From CAZABC01 sp964483405 (lineage in GTDB: Bacteria; Chloroflexota; Limnocylindria; Limnocylindrales; CSP1-4): a DNA stretch of 64,000 nt. The stretch covers positions 62,001 through 126,000 of the forward strand of contig CAZABC010000005.1 in the NCBI GenBank assembly GCA_964483405.1, in the 5' to 3' direction. Below the pieces are notes generated by a model. It saw only the letters and a program-made list of their open reading frames with translations. It was not told the origin of the DNA and did not search any database. The position numbers and the translations under genes are program-made. This document shows positions 41,331 through 50,750 of this stretch, piece after piece (positions within the stretch are counted from its first letter, which is position 1; the number at the start of each line of letters is the position of its first letter).

Positions 41331-43670
41331 GTGTGGACCGTCGGGCGCCCCAGCGGAGACCGGGAGCCGCGCCGGACGTCCCGGCCCGGCCGGGTCGGGA
41401 CGCTCGTCCGGCTCGGCGCGGCCGTCCTCGTCGGGACCGCGGGGCTCGCGCTCCCGGCCGGATCGTCACCGGCCCGCGCCGGCTCGCCCGAGGACGCCAA
41501 CCCGCTCGACGTGCCGATGGTCGACGCCGCGATCCTCTCTGGCGGGACCGACGGGGGCGGCGACCCGGGGCGCCTGCTCGTCGTCCGCCCCGCCGCCGAG
41601 CCGGACGGTGCCGCGGCGGATGGTGCCGGGTCCCTCGAGCTCCTCGTCGACGACCGCGACGGCTGGCGGACGACGTCGACGCTGCCGCTCGACGAGGGCC
41701 GCCCGACGCCCGACATCGGCGACGTCGACGCGGACGCGGCGCCGTGGCTCCTGCCGCTGCCGACGGGGTCCGGGGCGATCGTCGTCCGGACCGCGGCCGG
41801 CGCCGCCCGGTCCATCCTCGGCCGCTACGACGTCGTCGGCGACGGGATCGTGGCCGGTCGGGCGCTCGAGGTCGCCGGTCCGATCGACGGCGCCGGCCTG
41901 GCCGACGTCGATGGCGATGGGTCGGTCGAGCTCGTCACGAGCACGCCCGAGGCGCCGGGTCGGACGCCCCCGGCACCCGGCCGCTGCCGGACCGTCGTGT
42001 CGGTCCGGGACCCGGTCACCCTCGCCCCGCTCCGCACGATCGACCTCTGGCCGTGGCGACTCGGCCCCGCCACGCTCGTGGACGTCGACCTCGACGGGAC
42101 CGTCGAGCTCGTCGCGCCGATCGCCGAGGTCTGCGACTCGCAGTTCGCGGCTGATCGCGGGAGCGTCGCCCTCGTCCGGCTCACGACCGGGGCGACGGAT
42201 GTCATCGTCGGCCTCGACCCGCCGACGGGTCCTCCCGTCGCGCCGATCCCGGTCCGCGTCGACGCGGGGCCCCCGGTCCTCGTCCTGCCCTCGGGCTCGC
42301 GGATGGTCGTCGTCGATCCGGCCGAGGGCTGGACCGCGATCGACCTCGGCGACGACGCCCGCCGCCCGCTCGGCGTGGTCGGGTCGACGCGCGGTGCGAC
42401 GATCGCCCTCGCGACGATCGACACGGACGGGCGTCCGTGGGCCGTCCGACGGGTCACCATGGCCCGCGGCACGGCCGGGCCGCTCGAGATGACGGACCTC
42501 GAGGGCCCACCCCGCTCACCGCGGATGGATCGCTGGTCGGACGCGGCGGTCCCGGCCCGCTGGGCCACCTGGCCGGTCGGCTGGTCGGGCGACGTCGACG
42601 GCGATGGCTGCGACGACCTCGTCGTGCCGTTCCTGAGCGTCGACTGCGCCGGCGCCCCGGTCCCGCGGGTCCGGCGGGGGCCGGCCTGGGTCGCGACCCG
42701 ACCGCTCGGGATCGTCGTCGGGCGCGAGCGGCGGCTGCTCGTCGCGTCCGGGCTCGCCTGGGACCTCCCGCTCGAGGGGCTGAGGACCCCGACGCCGGCC
42801 GCGGCCGCCGAGGCCACCGGCGGCTGGCGATCGGGACCGTCGGTCCCGTTCGCGCTCGCCGAGCTGCGGGCGAAGGACCTCTTCTACTTCACGACCTTCC
42901 CGGCCCCGGTCCCGACGCTCGACGAGTGGGCCGGCGCCGACCCGGTCGAAGCGATCGTCGCGGGCCGGGCCGGCGATCGCGTCATGAGCCGGGTCCGGAC
43001 GGGCCCGCCAGCGGCCCGGTCGGACCCGGCGGAGCGGTCGGTCGCGGCGTTCCTCGCCCCGGAGATCGGCATCGGCGTCGAGCTGCGCGTCGATCGCTCG
43101 CCGGTCAGGCCGGGCGGGATCGCGGGCGTCGAGCTGCGAGCGGTCCGCGTCCCGCTGCGGGGTGACGCGCAGACCTGGTGGGTCGAGGCGATCGAGCTCA
43201 ACGACTGGGGCGAGATCTCCGAGCCGGTCGCCGGCGCGGTGCGGCTCGACCTCGTCGGACCGAGCCTTGCGGTCCCGCCGCCGCTGCTGTCGGCGCCCTG
43301 GCCCTTTAGCGCGAAGCTCACCGGCACGACCGAGTCGGGCGCGACCGTCGAGGTCATCGGCGGCGAGACGGTCCAGGCCCGCCGGAACGGGACGTTCGAG
43401 ATCCGGACGACGCTCGCCCCGTGGCCCCAGGACGTCGTCATCCGGGCGACCGACGGCGAGGGCAACGCCACTCTGGTGACGATCAGCGTCGTCGGCGGAC
43501 TCGACGTCCGGCGCCTGCCGTGGGAGGCGATCCTCGTCCTCGGCGTCCTGGCGGTCGTCGCGGCGGCCGCCCTGCGCGATGCCAGCCGTGCCGTCCGGGC
43601 ATCCGCCGCGGCCGACCGGGTCGCGACCGACGAGGACGACGGCCCGCGGGCGGTGATCGAGGAGCTGTAG
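41331..43670 (+). CDS. Large secreted FG-GAP/VCBS-like protein with C-terminal anchor
   Basis: A 779-residue exported protein. A basic start is followed by a signal-like helix (about residues 24-48). Calcium-binding type FG-GAP repeats occur at GLADVDGDGSVELV, LVDVDLDGTVELV and SGDVDGDGCDDLV, suggesting a beta-propeller. Near residues 655-720 an immunoglobulin-like segment (TGTTESGATVEVIGG) follows. A membrane helix (AILVLGVLAVVAAAAL) anchors the end, with a short cytoplasmic tail. The GTG start is nine bases after TACGAT. It converges with the MoxR cluster and may be an adhesion or surface partner; this is inference. Confidence 0.8.
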   Translation: MWTVGRPSGDREPRRTSRPGRVGTLVRLGAAVLVGTAGLALPAGSSPARAGSPEDANPLDVPMVDAAILSGGTDGGGDPGRLLVVRPAAEPDGAAADGAGSLELLVDDRDGWRTTSTLPLDEGRPTPDIGDVDADAAPWLLPLPTGSGAIVVRTAAGAARSILGRYDVVGDGIVAGRALEVAGPIDGAGLADVDGDGSVELVTSTPEAPGRTPPAPGRCRTVVSVRDPVTLAPLRTIDLWPWRLGPATLVDVDLDGTVELVAPIAEVCDSQFAADRGSVALVRLTTGATDVIVGLDPPTGPPVAPIPVRVDAGPPVLVLPSGSRMVVVDPAEGWTAIDLGDDARRPLGVVGSTRGATIALATIDTDGRPWAVRRVTMARGTAGPLEMTDLEGPPRSPRMDRWSDAAVPARWATWPVGWSGDVDGDGCDDLVVPFLSVDCAGAPVPRVRRGPAWVATRPLGIVVGRERRLLVASGLAWDLPLEGLRTPTPAAAAEATGGWRSGPSVPFALAELRAKDLFYFTTFPAPVPTLDEWAGADPVEAIVAGRAGDRVMSRVRTGPPAARSDPAERSVAAFLAPEIGIGVELRVDRSPVRPGGIAGVELRAVRVPLRGDAQTWWVEAIELNDWGEISEPVAGAVRLDLVGPSLAVPPPLLSAPWPFSAKLTGTTESGATVEVIGGETVQARRNGTFEIRTTLAPWPQDVVIRATDGEGNATLVTISVVGGLDVRRLPWEAILVLGVLAVVAAAALRDASRAVRASAAADRVATDEDDGPRAVIEEL

Positions 43671-43671
43671 A

Positions 43672-43697
43672 CCGGCTCGAAAGACCGCTCGAGCCGG
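43672..43697. terminator. Hairpin between convergent genes
   Basis: CCGGCTCGA (43672-43680) and TCGAGCCGG (43689-43697) form a 9-bp stem with an 8-base loop, in the 30-base space between the FG-GAP gene and the end of the MoxR cluster. No T-run is present. Confidence 0.5.
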
Positions 43698-43700
43698 ACC

Positions 43701-46610
43701 TCAGCGCTCGGCTGCCCGACGCTTCGCCGCGCGGAGCCGCTCGATCGTGTCCGCGGTCTCGCGGACCTCGACCTCGGGCTCGACCGGCGCCGGGCCGGGG
43801 ACCGGAGGGCCGGCCGGGCCCGTCGGCGCGGCGTCGGCCCGGGCCGTCGTCGCCGATGTCGTCGCGACGGCGTCCCCATCGTCGGGTGGCCGCTCGAGGA
43901 TCGCCCGGCGGGCCGCGTCGCCCGTCCGCCCGCGGGTCGCGAGCATCCCCGCGGCCGCCGCGGTCCGGGCCGCCACGCGCGTCCGTCGGGCCGGCAGGGC
44001 GCCGAGCCAGGCGCGGCCGGCGGCCAGCTCGCGACGACCGACCGAGACCCGTCGGAGGGCGATGTCCAGCGGCCACAGCAGGAGCGCCAGGACGAGCAGG
44101 AGCGGCCACAGCTCGGTCAGGCTCGTCGTGACCGCGAGGTCGTGGACCCAGGGGTCCTCCGCCGTCGCCACGATGCCGCCGCCGGTCGCGCTCCGGAGCG
44201 CCGCCAGGATCGCCGCGTTCTCGCCGAGCTGGCGGTACTCGGCCGGCGTCGGAGCGACGAGCCCGACGATCCGCTGCAGCGGCGTCGTGCCCGGCCGGGT
44301 CTGGGTGATCCGGACGAGGTACGCCCCCGAGTCGAGCTCGCCGACCGGCGCCTCGTACACCCCGGGCGCCACCTGGACGAGGTCGACCGCCACGGTCTCG
44401 AGATCGGCGCCGCCGACGAGCGCCGCCGAGGTGTCGTAGAAGTCGCGCGGTGAGCCGTCCTCGGCCGTGCTCTCGACGCGCAACCGGGTCTTGCCGTCGA
44501 CCGTCTCGAACGAGGCGTCGATGCCGGCCGTCTCGTCGCCCGGGAACGTCCAGGCGACGGCCTGCGAGAAGAACCGGGCGAACCCGTCCCAGCCGAGCCA
44601 GCTCGACGCCCAGCGGCCGGTCGCATCCGACGTCCAGGCGACGGAGCGGCCGAGGCCGTACTGCCACTGGGCGAGGACCGGGTCGTCGCGGTCGGAGACG
44701 AGGACGGTGTTGGCCGCCGGCTTGGCCGTCGTGCCGTTGTAGCCGAGGAGGGCCGGCAGTCCGGCCTCGAGACCGCGCAGGATCGGCGACGAGCCGGTCT
44801 GGATCGGGAAGAAGCGCTCCTCGACGATCTGCCGGCCGGCGACCTGCTCGGTCTCCTTGAGGAAGATGTCCGGGATCGACGATGCGTTGACGGCGTCGTA
44901 GAAGCGGCCGCCGCCCTGTCGGGCGAGCTCCTGGAGGACGGTCGCCGAGCCGGCCCCGGCGCCGACGGTCGAGAGGGTGATCCCGGCCGCCTTCATCCGG
45001 CCGAGGAGCTCCTCGTATCGGCCGCTGCTCGACCAGCCGTCGGTCAGGAGGATGATGTGCCGCCGGGTCGCCGTCGCGTCCTCGAGCGACTCGACGGCCT
45101 GGACGAGGCCGGCGTAGATGTTCGTCTGGCCCTCGGGCCTGATCGCGGCGAGCGACCCCGAGAGGTCGTCGAGCCCGCCGAGCGGCGCCGTCTTGACGAC
45201 CCAGTGGGCCGCCTCGTTGAAGGCGACGACGCCGAGCTGGTCGCGGGCCGTGAGGGCCGCGGCCGCCCGGAGGATCGCCTCCTTGCCGATGTCGGTCTTG
45301 CGGGGCCCGGCGGTCGTGTTGCCGCCCGGGTTGCAGTGGCAGGCGTCCATCGAGCCGGACTGGTCGATGACGACGACGAGGGCGACGTCGGGCTGCTTCT
45401 CGCGGTCGCGGACGCCCATGTCGACCGGGAGGGTCTCCTCGAGCGGCGTCTTCGCGTAGCCGCCCGCCCCGTAGGCGTTCGGCCCGCCGATCGCGACGAG
45501 CCCGCGGCCGACATCGCGGACGTAGACCTGGAGCGCCGCGAGCTGGCGATCCGAGAGGCGGAGCCGCGGGACGTCGACCAGGACGACCGAGTCGTAGGCC
45601 GCGAGCCCCGGCAGGTCCTCGGGGATGAGCTCCGGGACGAGCGTGTCGACCAGCTGTCCCTGGGCCTCGAGCGCCTCCACGACGGCCGCGGCGGCGTCGG
45701 CGTCGCCCGCCGCCACGAGGATCCGCGGCTCGCCCTTGACGATCGTGTGGGCGTCGGCGCGGTCGTTCTGGTCGAACGTGTCGCGCGCGGCTTCGACGAC
45801 GACCCTGAAGGTGTGGAAGCCGGGCTCCTCTGGTTCGATCTCGAACGTCACGCGGGTGACCCCGACGGCAAGGTCGACCGGGACCGAGCCGGCCGCGACG
45901 CCGTCGACGACGAGCCTCGCGACGGCCGGCTGGGCGACCGTCGACCGGATCTCCGCGACGACCTCGATCGTCTCGCCGAGCCGGGCGGTCGTGGGGGCCG
46001 TGAGGCGCTCGACGACGACCTCGTCGCCGCCCCCGAGGCCGGTCGTCCGGGTCTCGATGACGATGCCGCGGGCGGCCGAGAGGGCGGCCTCGGTCTGCCC
46101 GGCGCCGGTCGTGTCGTTGCCGTCGGAGAGCAGGACGATCCGCTTCTGGGCGTCGTCGGGGAAGAGCGCCGACGCGAGCCGGAGGGCGGCGCCGAGGTCG
46201 GTCGCGCCGCGGACCGGGGTCGAGGCGAGCGTCGAGAGCTCCCGGACGTCGGAGGGCAGCCGTTCGACGAGCGCGTCCTTGCCGAAGGCGACGATGCCCG
46301 CCTCGTCGCCGTCGGGCATCGCCTCGAGGCTCTCCCGGATGAACGCGAGCGCGTCCTCGCGGCCCTGCTCGCCGATCGAGTCGGACAGGTCGACGACGAA
46401 GACCGTCGCCAGGCGGTCGACGGGCAGGACGAGCTGGAGCCCGGCCACCGCGAACACCAGGCAGGCGAGGACGAGCGCCCGGACCAGGAGGGCCGCCCGG
46501 CGCCGGGCGAGCCCGGTCCGGCGGCGGCCGGCCAGGTGGAGCCCGACGACGAGGACGAGCGCCATCGGCAGGATCAGGAGCGCCACCGGCGTATCGAACG
46601 CGAGGCCCAT
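43701..46610 (-). CDS. Membrane protein with two VWA domains and a GATase-like segment
   Basis: A 969-residue protein, last of the cluster. Residues 1-60 hold two membrane helices. A first VWA domain (MIDAS DLSDSIG) lies at 70-210, followed by a beta-rich region. A glutamine-amidotransferase-like segment (AYDSVVLVDVPRLRLSDRQL...LVAIGGPNAYGAGGY) lies around 370-430, then a second VWA domain (VVIDQSGSMDA) around 450-620. Near residue 830 a further helix precedes an Ala/Pro tail ending in a basic coiled segment. The first two helices suggest a BatB-like topology. Its ATG shares bases with the stop of the gene before (TGATG). Confidence 0.85.
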   Translation of the reverse strand: MGLAFDTPVALLILPMALVLVVGLHLAGRRRTGLARRRAALLVRALVLACLVFAVAGLQLVLPVDRLATVFVVDLSDSIGEQGREDALAFIRESLEAMPDGDEAGIVAFGKDALVERLPSDVRELSTLASTPVRGATDLGAALRLASALFPDDAQKRIVLLSDGNDTTGAGQTEAALSAARGIVIETRTTGLGGGDEVVVERLTAPTTARLGETIEVVAEIRSTVAQPAVARLVVDGVAAGSVPVDLAVGVTRVTFEIEPEEPGFHTFRVVVEAARDTFDQNDRADAHTIVKGEPRILVAAGDADAAAAVVEALEAQGQLVDTLVPELIPEDLPGLAAYDSVVLVDVPRLRLSDRQLAALQVYVRDVGRGLVAIGGPNAYGAGGYAKTPLEETLPVDMGVRDREKQPDVALVVVIDQSGSMDACHCNPGGNTTAGPRKTDIGKEAILRAAAALTARDQLGVVAFNEAAHWVVKTAPLGGLDDLSGSLAAIRPEGQTNIYAGLVQAVESLEDATATRRHIILLTDGWSSSGRYEELLGRMKAAGITLSTVGAGAGSATVLQELARQGGGRFYDAVNASSIPDIFLKETEQVAGRQIVEERFFPIQTGSSPILRGLEAGLPALLGYNGTTAKPAANTVLVSDRDDPVLAQWQYGLGRSVAWTSDATGRWASSWLGWDGFARFFSQAVAWTFPGDETAGIDASFETVDGKTRLRVESTAEDGSPRDFYDTSAALVGGADLETVAVDLVQVAPGVYEAPVGELDSGAYLVRITQTRPGTTPLQRIVGLVAPTPAEYRQLGENAAILAALRSATGGGIVATAEDPWVHDLAVTTSLTELWPLLLVLALLLWPLDIALRRVSVGRRELAAGRAWLGALPARRTRVAARTAAAAGMLATRGRTGDAARRAILERPPDDGDAVATTSATTARADAAPTGPAGPPVPGPAPVEPEVEVRETADTIERLRAAKRRAAER

Positions 46611-48679
46611 CAGTCCGTCCCCGCCGGCCGGGTCCGACCCAGGCGCTCGCCGATGCCGCGGCGCAGCCGGGCGAGGGCATCGCGCTCGTAGACGAGCCAC
46701 TCGACGAGCAGCAGCACGAGGACGACGAGGAGGATCGGCAGCCACAGCTCGTCGCGAGCGTCCGGCCGGTCGGCCGGGACCGCGCCGGGGCCCGTCCCGC
46801 GCGGCGTGCCGAGCGCCTCGAGCGTCGCCGCGCTCCCGGGCGCGATCGTCGACTCGTCCACGTCGAACAGGTCGACGGCGAAGCGGACCGGCTCGGATGG
46901 ATCGACCGGCGGCGCCTCGGTGGGCGAGGGGCTCGCGGCGGGCGTCCCCGACGGGCTCGCGGCGGGCGACGCGGAGCCGGACCCCGCCGGCGAGGGGCTC
47001 GGCGCGACGAGTCCGAGCGGCTGCACGGTGTAGACGCCGAGGAGGTCGGTCCTCGAGAAGATGACGGTCGCCGCCCCCTCGGCTCCTGGCAGGAGCTCGT
47101 CGACGGACCCGTCCGGTCGTTCGACCGCGAGACCGGTCGCGCCGCTCGGGATCGCGAGGGTGACCGGCGAGCCGGGCGCGACGGCGTCGGCCGGGGCGCC
47201 GGACCCGCCGAGCAGCTCGCCGACGAGGTTCGCCATGAGGATCGGGAAGGCGACCTGGAGCGGGAGGTCCGATCGGCGCGGCTCGAAGGCGAGGACCGCG
47301 GTCGGGAGGCCGGCCCGGTCGCCGGCGTACAGGAGCGGGGCGCCGGCCGGGCCGGGGATGACGACGCGGGCCCACTCGGGCGGCTCGAGCCGGCGCGCCT
47401 CCGACACGTGGAGCGTCGAGAGATCGACATAGCGCAGGATCGGCTCGGCCGGGTCGAGCGACGCGACGCCCGGGTTGACGAGCTGCCCGGTCACCTCGCC
47501 GAGCGGGCTGCTCCGGGGCGGGGCGATCGCGAGGATGGGCTTCGCCGGCAGGGTCGCGGGCAGCGTCGCCTCGAAGATGATGAGGTCGAAGAGCTCGGGC
47601 TTGGTGCCCGGGCCGTACGCGTCGGGCTCGACGCCGTACAGCTCGACGTTCGGGAGGTACGACAGGGCGGTCTCGAGGTACGGGTCGCCCGCGGACACGA
47701 GGAGGATCCGGCGCAGCCGGTCGGGCGGCACGATCGCCCACGCCCGGTCGTCGGCGGCGAGCCGGTCGGGCGGCGAATCGCCGGCGGCCTCGGCGGCGGC
47801 CAGCCGGACCTCGACGATGCCGACGTCGCCCGGGACGTCGTCGACGACGACGTCGGATCGGGTCTGGGGGTCCATGAAGATGTCGCGGCTCTCGAGGAGC
47901 CGGGCGTCGCCGTACACCTCGAGCCGGCGCGTCGCGGCCTCGAGGTCGGCGTTGACGAGGCTGACGAAGACCGACCGCGTCACTCCCGACGGGCCGGTCC
48001 GGACGGCGAGGGCGACGACGGCCTGGTTCTTGCCGTCGCGACCGACGGTGATGACCTTGACCGGCGCGTCGACGCTGGCCGTCGGTGGCTCGGCGATCGC
48101 CGCGTCGGTCACGACGAGGACCTCGGCGTCGCCCGAGCGGGCGGCGAGCGCGGACGCGAGCCGGAGCGCCTCGCCCATGTCGCCGGGCGCGCTCGCCGGC
48201 TCGATCGTGGCGATCGCCGCTCGAGCGCGGCCGATGTCGGTCGTGTCGTTGGCGACGACGCGGGCGGTCCGGCCGGCGGCGATGACGCTGACCCGACCGC
48301 CGGCGGGGAGGTCGCGGAGGGCGTCCGAGGCCGCCCGCTTCGCCGCGTCGAGGCGGGTCGGCTCGACGTCCGTCGCGCCCATCGAGGCCGAGGCGTCGAC
48401 GACGACGACGAGGTCGCGGGCGAAGCCGGCCGGCCGGTCGAGGAAGGGCCGGGCGGCGAGGAGCGCGAGGACGACGACGAGCAGGAGCTGGAGGATCAGG
48501 AGGAGGCTGCGCCGGAGCCGCTGCCACGGCGCGTTCGCCTCGACGTCGGCGACCAGCCGCTGCCAGAGGAGCGTCGAGGGGACGACCGCCTCGTCCCGCC
48601 GCAGCTTGAGCAGGTACATCGCGAGGACGACCGGCACGAAGAGCAGCCCGAGCAGCGCGAACGGCGCGAGGAACGACAT
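46610..48679 (-). CDS. BatA-like VWA membrane protein
   Basis: A 689-residue protein of the BatA/CoxE-linked type. It starts MSFLAPFALLGLLFVPVVLAMYLLKLRR, the typical first helix, then a second helix LLLILQLLLVVVLALLAA and a VWA domain with MIDAS DASASMGATD near residue 92. A long extracytoplasmic part follows, with a Ser/Pro/Ala linker around residue 570, and a closing membrane helix near 640. It lies directly after the DUF58 gene, the standard order MoxR-DUF58-VWA. VWA domains usually dock on the MoxR ATPase partner. Confidence 0.88.
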   Translation of the reverse strand: MSFLAPFALLGLLFVPVVLAMYLLKLRRDEAVVPSTLLWQRLVADVEANAPWQRLRRSLLLILQLLLVVVLALLAARPFLDRPAGFARDLVVVVDASASMGATDVEPTRLDAAKRAASDALRDLPAGGRVSVIAAGRTARVVANDTTDIGRARAAIATIEPASAPGDMGEALRLASALAARSGDAEVLVVTDAAIAEPPTASVDAPVKVITVGRDGKNQAVVALAVRTGPSGVTRSVFVSLVNADLEAATRRLEVYGDARLLESRDIFMDPQTRSDVVVDDVPGDVGIVEVRLAAAEAAGDSPPDRLAADDRAWAIVPPDRLRRILLVSAGDPYLETALSYLPNVELYGVEPDAYGPGTKPELFDLIIFEATLPATLPAKPILAIAPPRSSPLGEVTGQLVNPGVASLDPAEPILRYVDLSTLHVSEARRLEPPEWARVVIPGPAGAPLLYAGDRAGLPTAVLAFEPRRSDLPLQVAFPILMANLVGELLGGSGAPADAVAPGSPVTLAIPSGATGLAVERPDGSVDELLPGAEGAATVIFSRTDLLGVYTVQPLGLVAPSPSPAGSGSASPAASPSGTPAASPSPTEAPPVDPSEPVRFAVDLFDVDESTIAPGSAATLEALGTPRGTGPGAVPADRPDARDELWLPILLVVLVLLLVEWLVYERDALARLRRGIGERLGRTRPAGTD

Positions 48680-48682
48680 CGC

Positions 48683-49690
48683 CTAGCCCACCACCCGGCG
48701 TCGCCGGAGCTCGGCGAAGACGAGATCGGCGATCGGGACGTCCGACGCCAGGGGCACGTAGCTGACCCGGCGCTTGGCCGCGGTGTCGGCGAGCTCGGCC
48801 TGCCAGGCCGCCAGCCGCCGCCGGTAGTCGTCGAGCATGCCGAGGTCGACGGTGACGTCCACCGATCCCCCCGTCTCGCTGTCGACGAGGCGGAGGTCGC
48901 CCTCGAGCGCGGGGTCGAGCTCGTCGGGCGAGAGGACGTGCAGGACGATGACCTCCGAGCCGGTCGAGGCGAGCTCCCGGACGACCCGGTCGGCGGCCGG
49001 GTCGAGCAGGTCGGAGATGAGAACGACGACCCCTCGACCGGAGAGCTGGGCGGCCGCGTGGCGGGCGGCCGAGACGAGGTCGGTCGACCCGGTCGCGGTC
49101 CCGATCGCCGACAGCTCCGAGAGCAGCCGGAAGACACGCCCGGAGCCGCGCATCGCGAGGTGCCGCCGCGCCGTGCGGCCGACCAGGGCCGTGACGACGA
49201 CGCGATCCTCCGAGGCGAGCCCGATGTAGCCCAGGGCGGCCGCGGCGCGCTTGGCGAAGACGAGCTTGGGCGGCCGGCCGGCCGCCATCGACGCCGACGC
49301 GTCGAGGAGGAACGTGATCGTCACGTCCTCCTCCTCGACGTAGAGCTTGACGAAGAGCTTCTCGAGCCGGGCGAGGACGTTCCAGTCGAGCTGGCGCAGG
49401 TCGTCGCCGAGGCTGTAGTCGCGGTAGTCGGCGAACTCGACCGACTGGCCGCGCTTCACGCTCCGGCGACCGCCCTTGAGGCCGCCGCGGACGGGGGCCT
49501 TGAGGAGGAGCATCAGGCGCTCGAGCTGGCGGAGGAACGTCTCGTCGAAGACCGTCGGGTCGAGGTCGTTCGCGAGCAGGCCGCCCGACCCGGGGCGGCG
49601 GTCGCTCGCCGGCGGGTTCGGGCCCGTGCCGGTCGCCGGGGCCGCCGGGCCGGCTGCCGGTGTGGCGGTGCCCGGGGTCTCGGCGGTCAT
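48683..49690 (-). CDS. DUF58-family protein
   Basis: A 335-residue cytoplasmic protein. It shows the DUF58 core GGRRSVKRGQSVEFADYRDYSLGDDLRQLDW and a VWA-like fold with MIDAS-like DASASMAAG near residue 130. The start has a long Ala/Pro/Thr-rich leader. DUF58 proteins nearly always travel with MoxR and VWA membrane proteins, as here, and are taken as adaptors of the ATPase. It is 31 bases after moxR. Confidence 0.9.
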   Translation of the reverse strand: MTAETPGTATPAAGPAAPATGTGPNPPASDRRPGSGGLLANDLDPTVFDETFLRQLERLMLLLKAPVRGGLKGGRRSVKRGQSVEFADYRDYSLGDDLRQLDWNVLARLEKLFVKLYVEEEDVTITFLLDASASMAAGRPPKLVFAKRAAAALGYIGLASEDRVVVTALVGRTARRHLAMRGSGRVFRLLSELSAIGTATGSTDLVSAARHAAAQLSGRGVVVLISDLLDPAADRVVRELASTGSEVIVLHVLSPDELDPALEGDLRLVDSETGGSVDVTVDLGMLDDYRRRLAAWQAELADTAAKRRVSYVPLASDVPIADLVFAELRRRRVVG

Positions 49691-49721
49691 CGGGCAGCCG
49701 TCCCTTCGGCTCCGGCGAGCG

Positions 49722-50738
49722 TCACTCGACCGCGGGCGGGACGACCGCGTCGAGGATCGCGCCGATGACGGTCTCGGTCGTGATGCCCTCCGCCTCGCCC
49801 TCGAAGTTGAGGATCACCCGGTGGCGGAGGGCCGGCAGCGCCGCCCCGCGGACGTCGTCGATCGAGACGTTGAAGCGACCATCGAGCAGGGCCCCGATCT
49901 TGCCGGCGGAGACGAGGGCCTGGGCGCCGCGGGGCGAGCCGCCGTAGCGGACGTAGTCGCGGACGAGCTGCGGCGCGCGCGGCTGATCGGGGTGGGTCGC
50001 GGCGAGGAGGCTGACGGCGTACGCGGTGACGTGCGGCGCGATCGGGACGGCCCGCGCGAGCCGCTGCATCTCGACGATGTCGGCGGCGCTGGCGACCTTG
50101 GCCGGGGTCGGCGCGTCCGCCCCGGTCGTCCGATCGACGATCGCGATGAGGTCATCCTCCGACGGGAAGGGCACCATCACCTTGAACATGAACCGGTCGA
50201 GCTGCGCCTCGGGCAGGGGATAGGTCCCCTCCATCTCGAGCGGGTTCTGGGTCGCCAGGACGAAGAACGGCGCCTCGAGCGGGTAGCGCTGCCGGGCGAC
50301 GGTGACCTGGTGCTCCTGCATCGCCTCGAGGAGCGAGCTCTGGGTCTTCGGCGTCGCCCGATTGATCTCGTCGGCGAGGACGAGGTTGGCGAAGACCGGC
50401 CCGGGCTGGAAGCGGAACTGCCGCGTCCCGCCCTCCTCGACGAGGATGTTCGTGCCGGTGATGTCGGCGGGCATCAGGTCGGGCGTGAACTGGATCCGGT
50501 TGAACGAGCAGTCGATGACGTCGCCGATGGTCCGGATGAGCATCGTCTTGCCGAGGCCCGGCACGCCCTCGAGGAGCGCGTGGCTGTTGGCGAGGAGGCA
50601 GGTCATCGTCTGGCGGACGAGCTGCCGCTGGCCGACGATGATCCGGCCGACCTCGCGCTCGATCGCGGCCGCCCGCTCGGCGAAGGTCTCGGGCGCGAGC
50701 CGGACGGCCTCCGCCGCCGGGGTGGTCGTCGTGTCCAT
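49722..50738 (-). CDS. MoxR-family AAA+ ATPase
   Basis: A 338-residue AAA+ chaperone-like ATPase. It has Walker A GVPGLGKTML near residue 52, PADITGTNI, Walker B VLADEINRATPKTQ, sensor 1 VLATQNPLEMEGTYPLPEAQLDRF and a C-terminal lid domain with GGSPRGAQALV. MoxR proteins remodel or metallate partner proteins together with VWA proteins. Here it sits in the middle of the eight-gene cluster, preceded by the coiled-coil protein and followed by DUF58. Confidence 0.94.
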   Translation of the reverse strand: MDTTTTPAAEAVRLAPETFAERAAAIEREVGRIIVGQRQLVRQTMTCLLANSHALLEGVPGLGKTMLIRTIGDVIDCSFNRIQFTPDLMPADITGTNILVEEGGTRQFRFQPGPVFANLVLADEINRATPKTQSSLLEAMQEHQVTVARQRYPLEAPFFVLATQNPLEMEGTYPLPEAQLDRFMFKVMVPFPSEDDLIAIVDRTTGADAPTPAKVASAADIVEMQRLARAVPIAPHVTAYAVSLLAATHPDQPRAPQLVRDYVRYGGSPRGAQALVSAGKIGALLDGRFNVSIDDVRGAALPALRHRVILNFEGEAEGITTETVIGAILDAVVPPAVE

Positions 50739-50750
50739 CGGGTCCTCCGG

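Noticed and set aside
43483..47430. 1315-codon frame within the VWA genes
   Set aside because: Off-frame reading of the two VWA genes, which carry clear MIDAS motifs and membrane helices in another frame.
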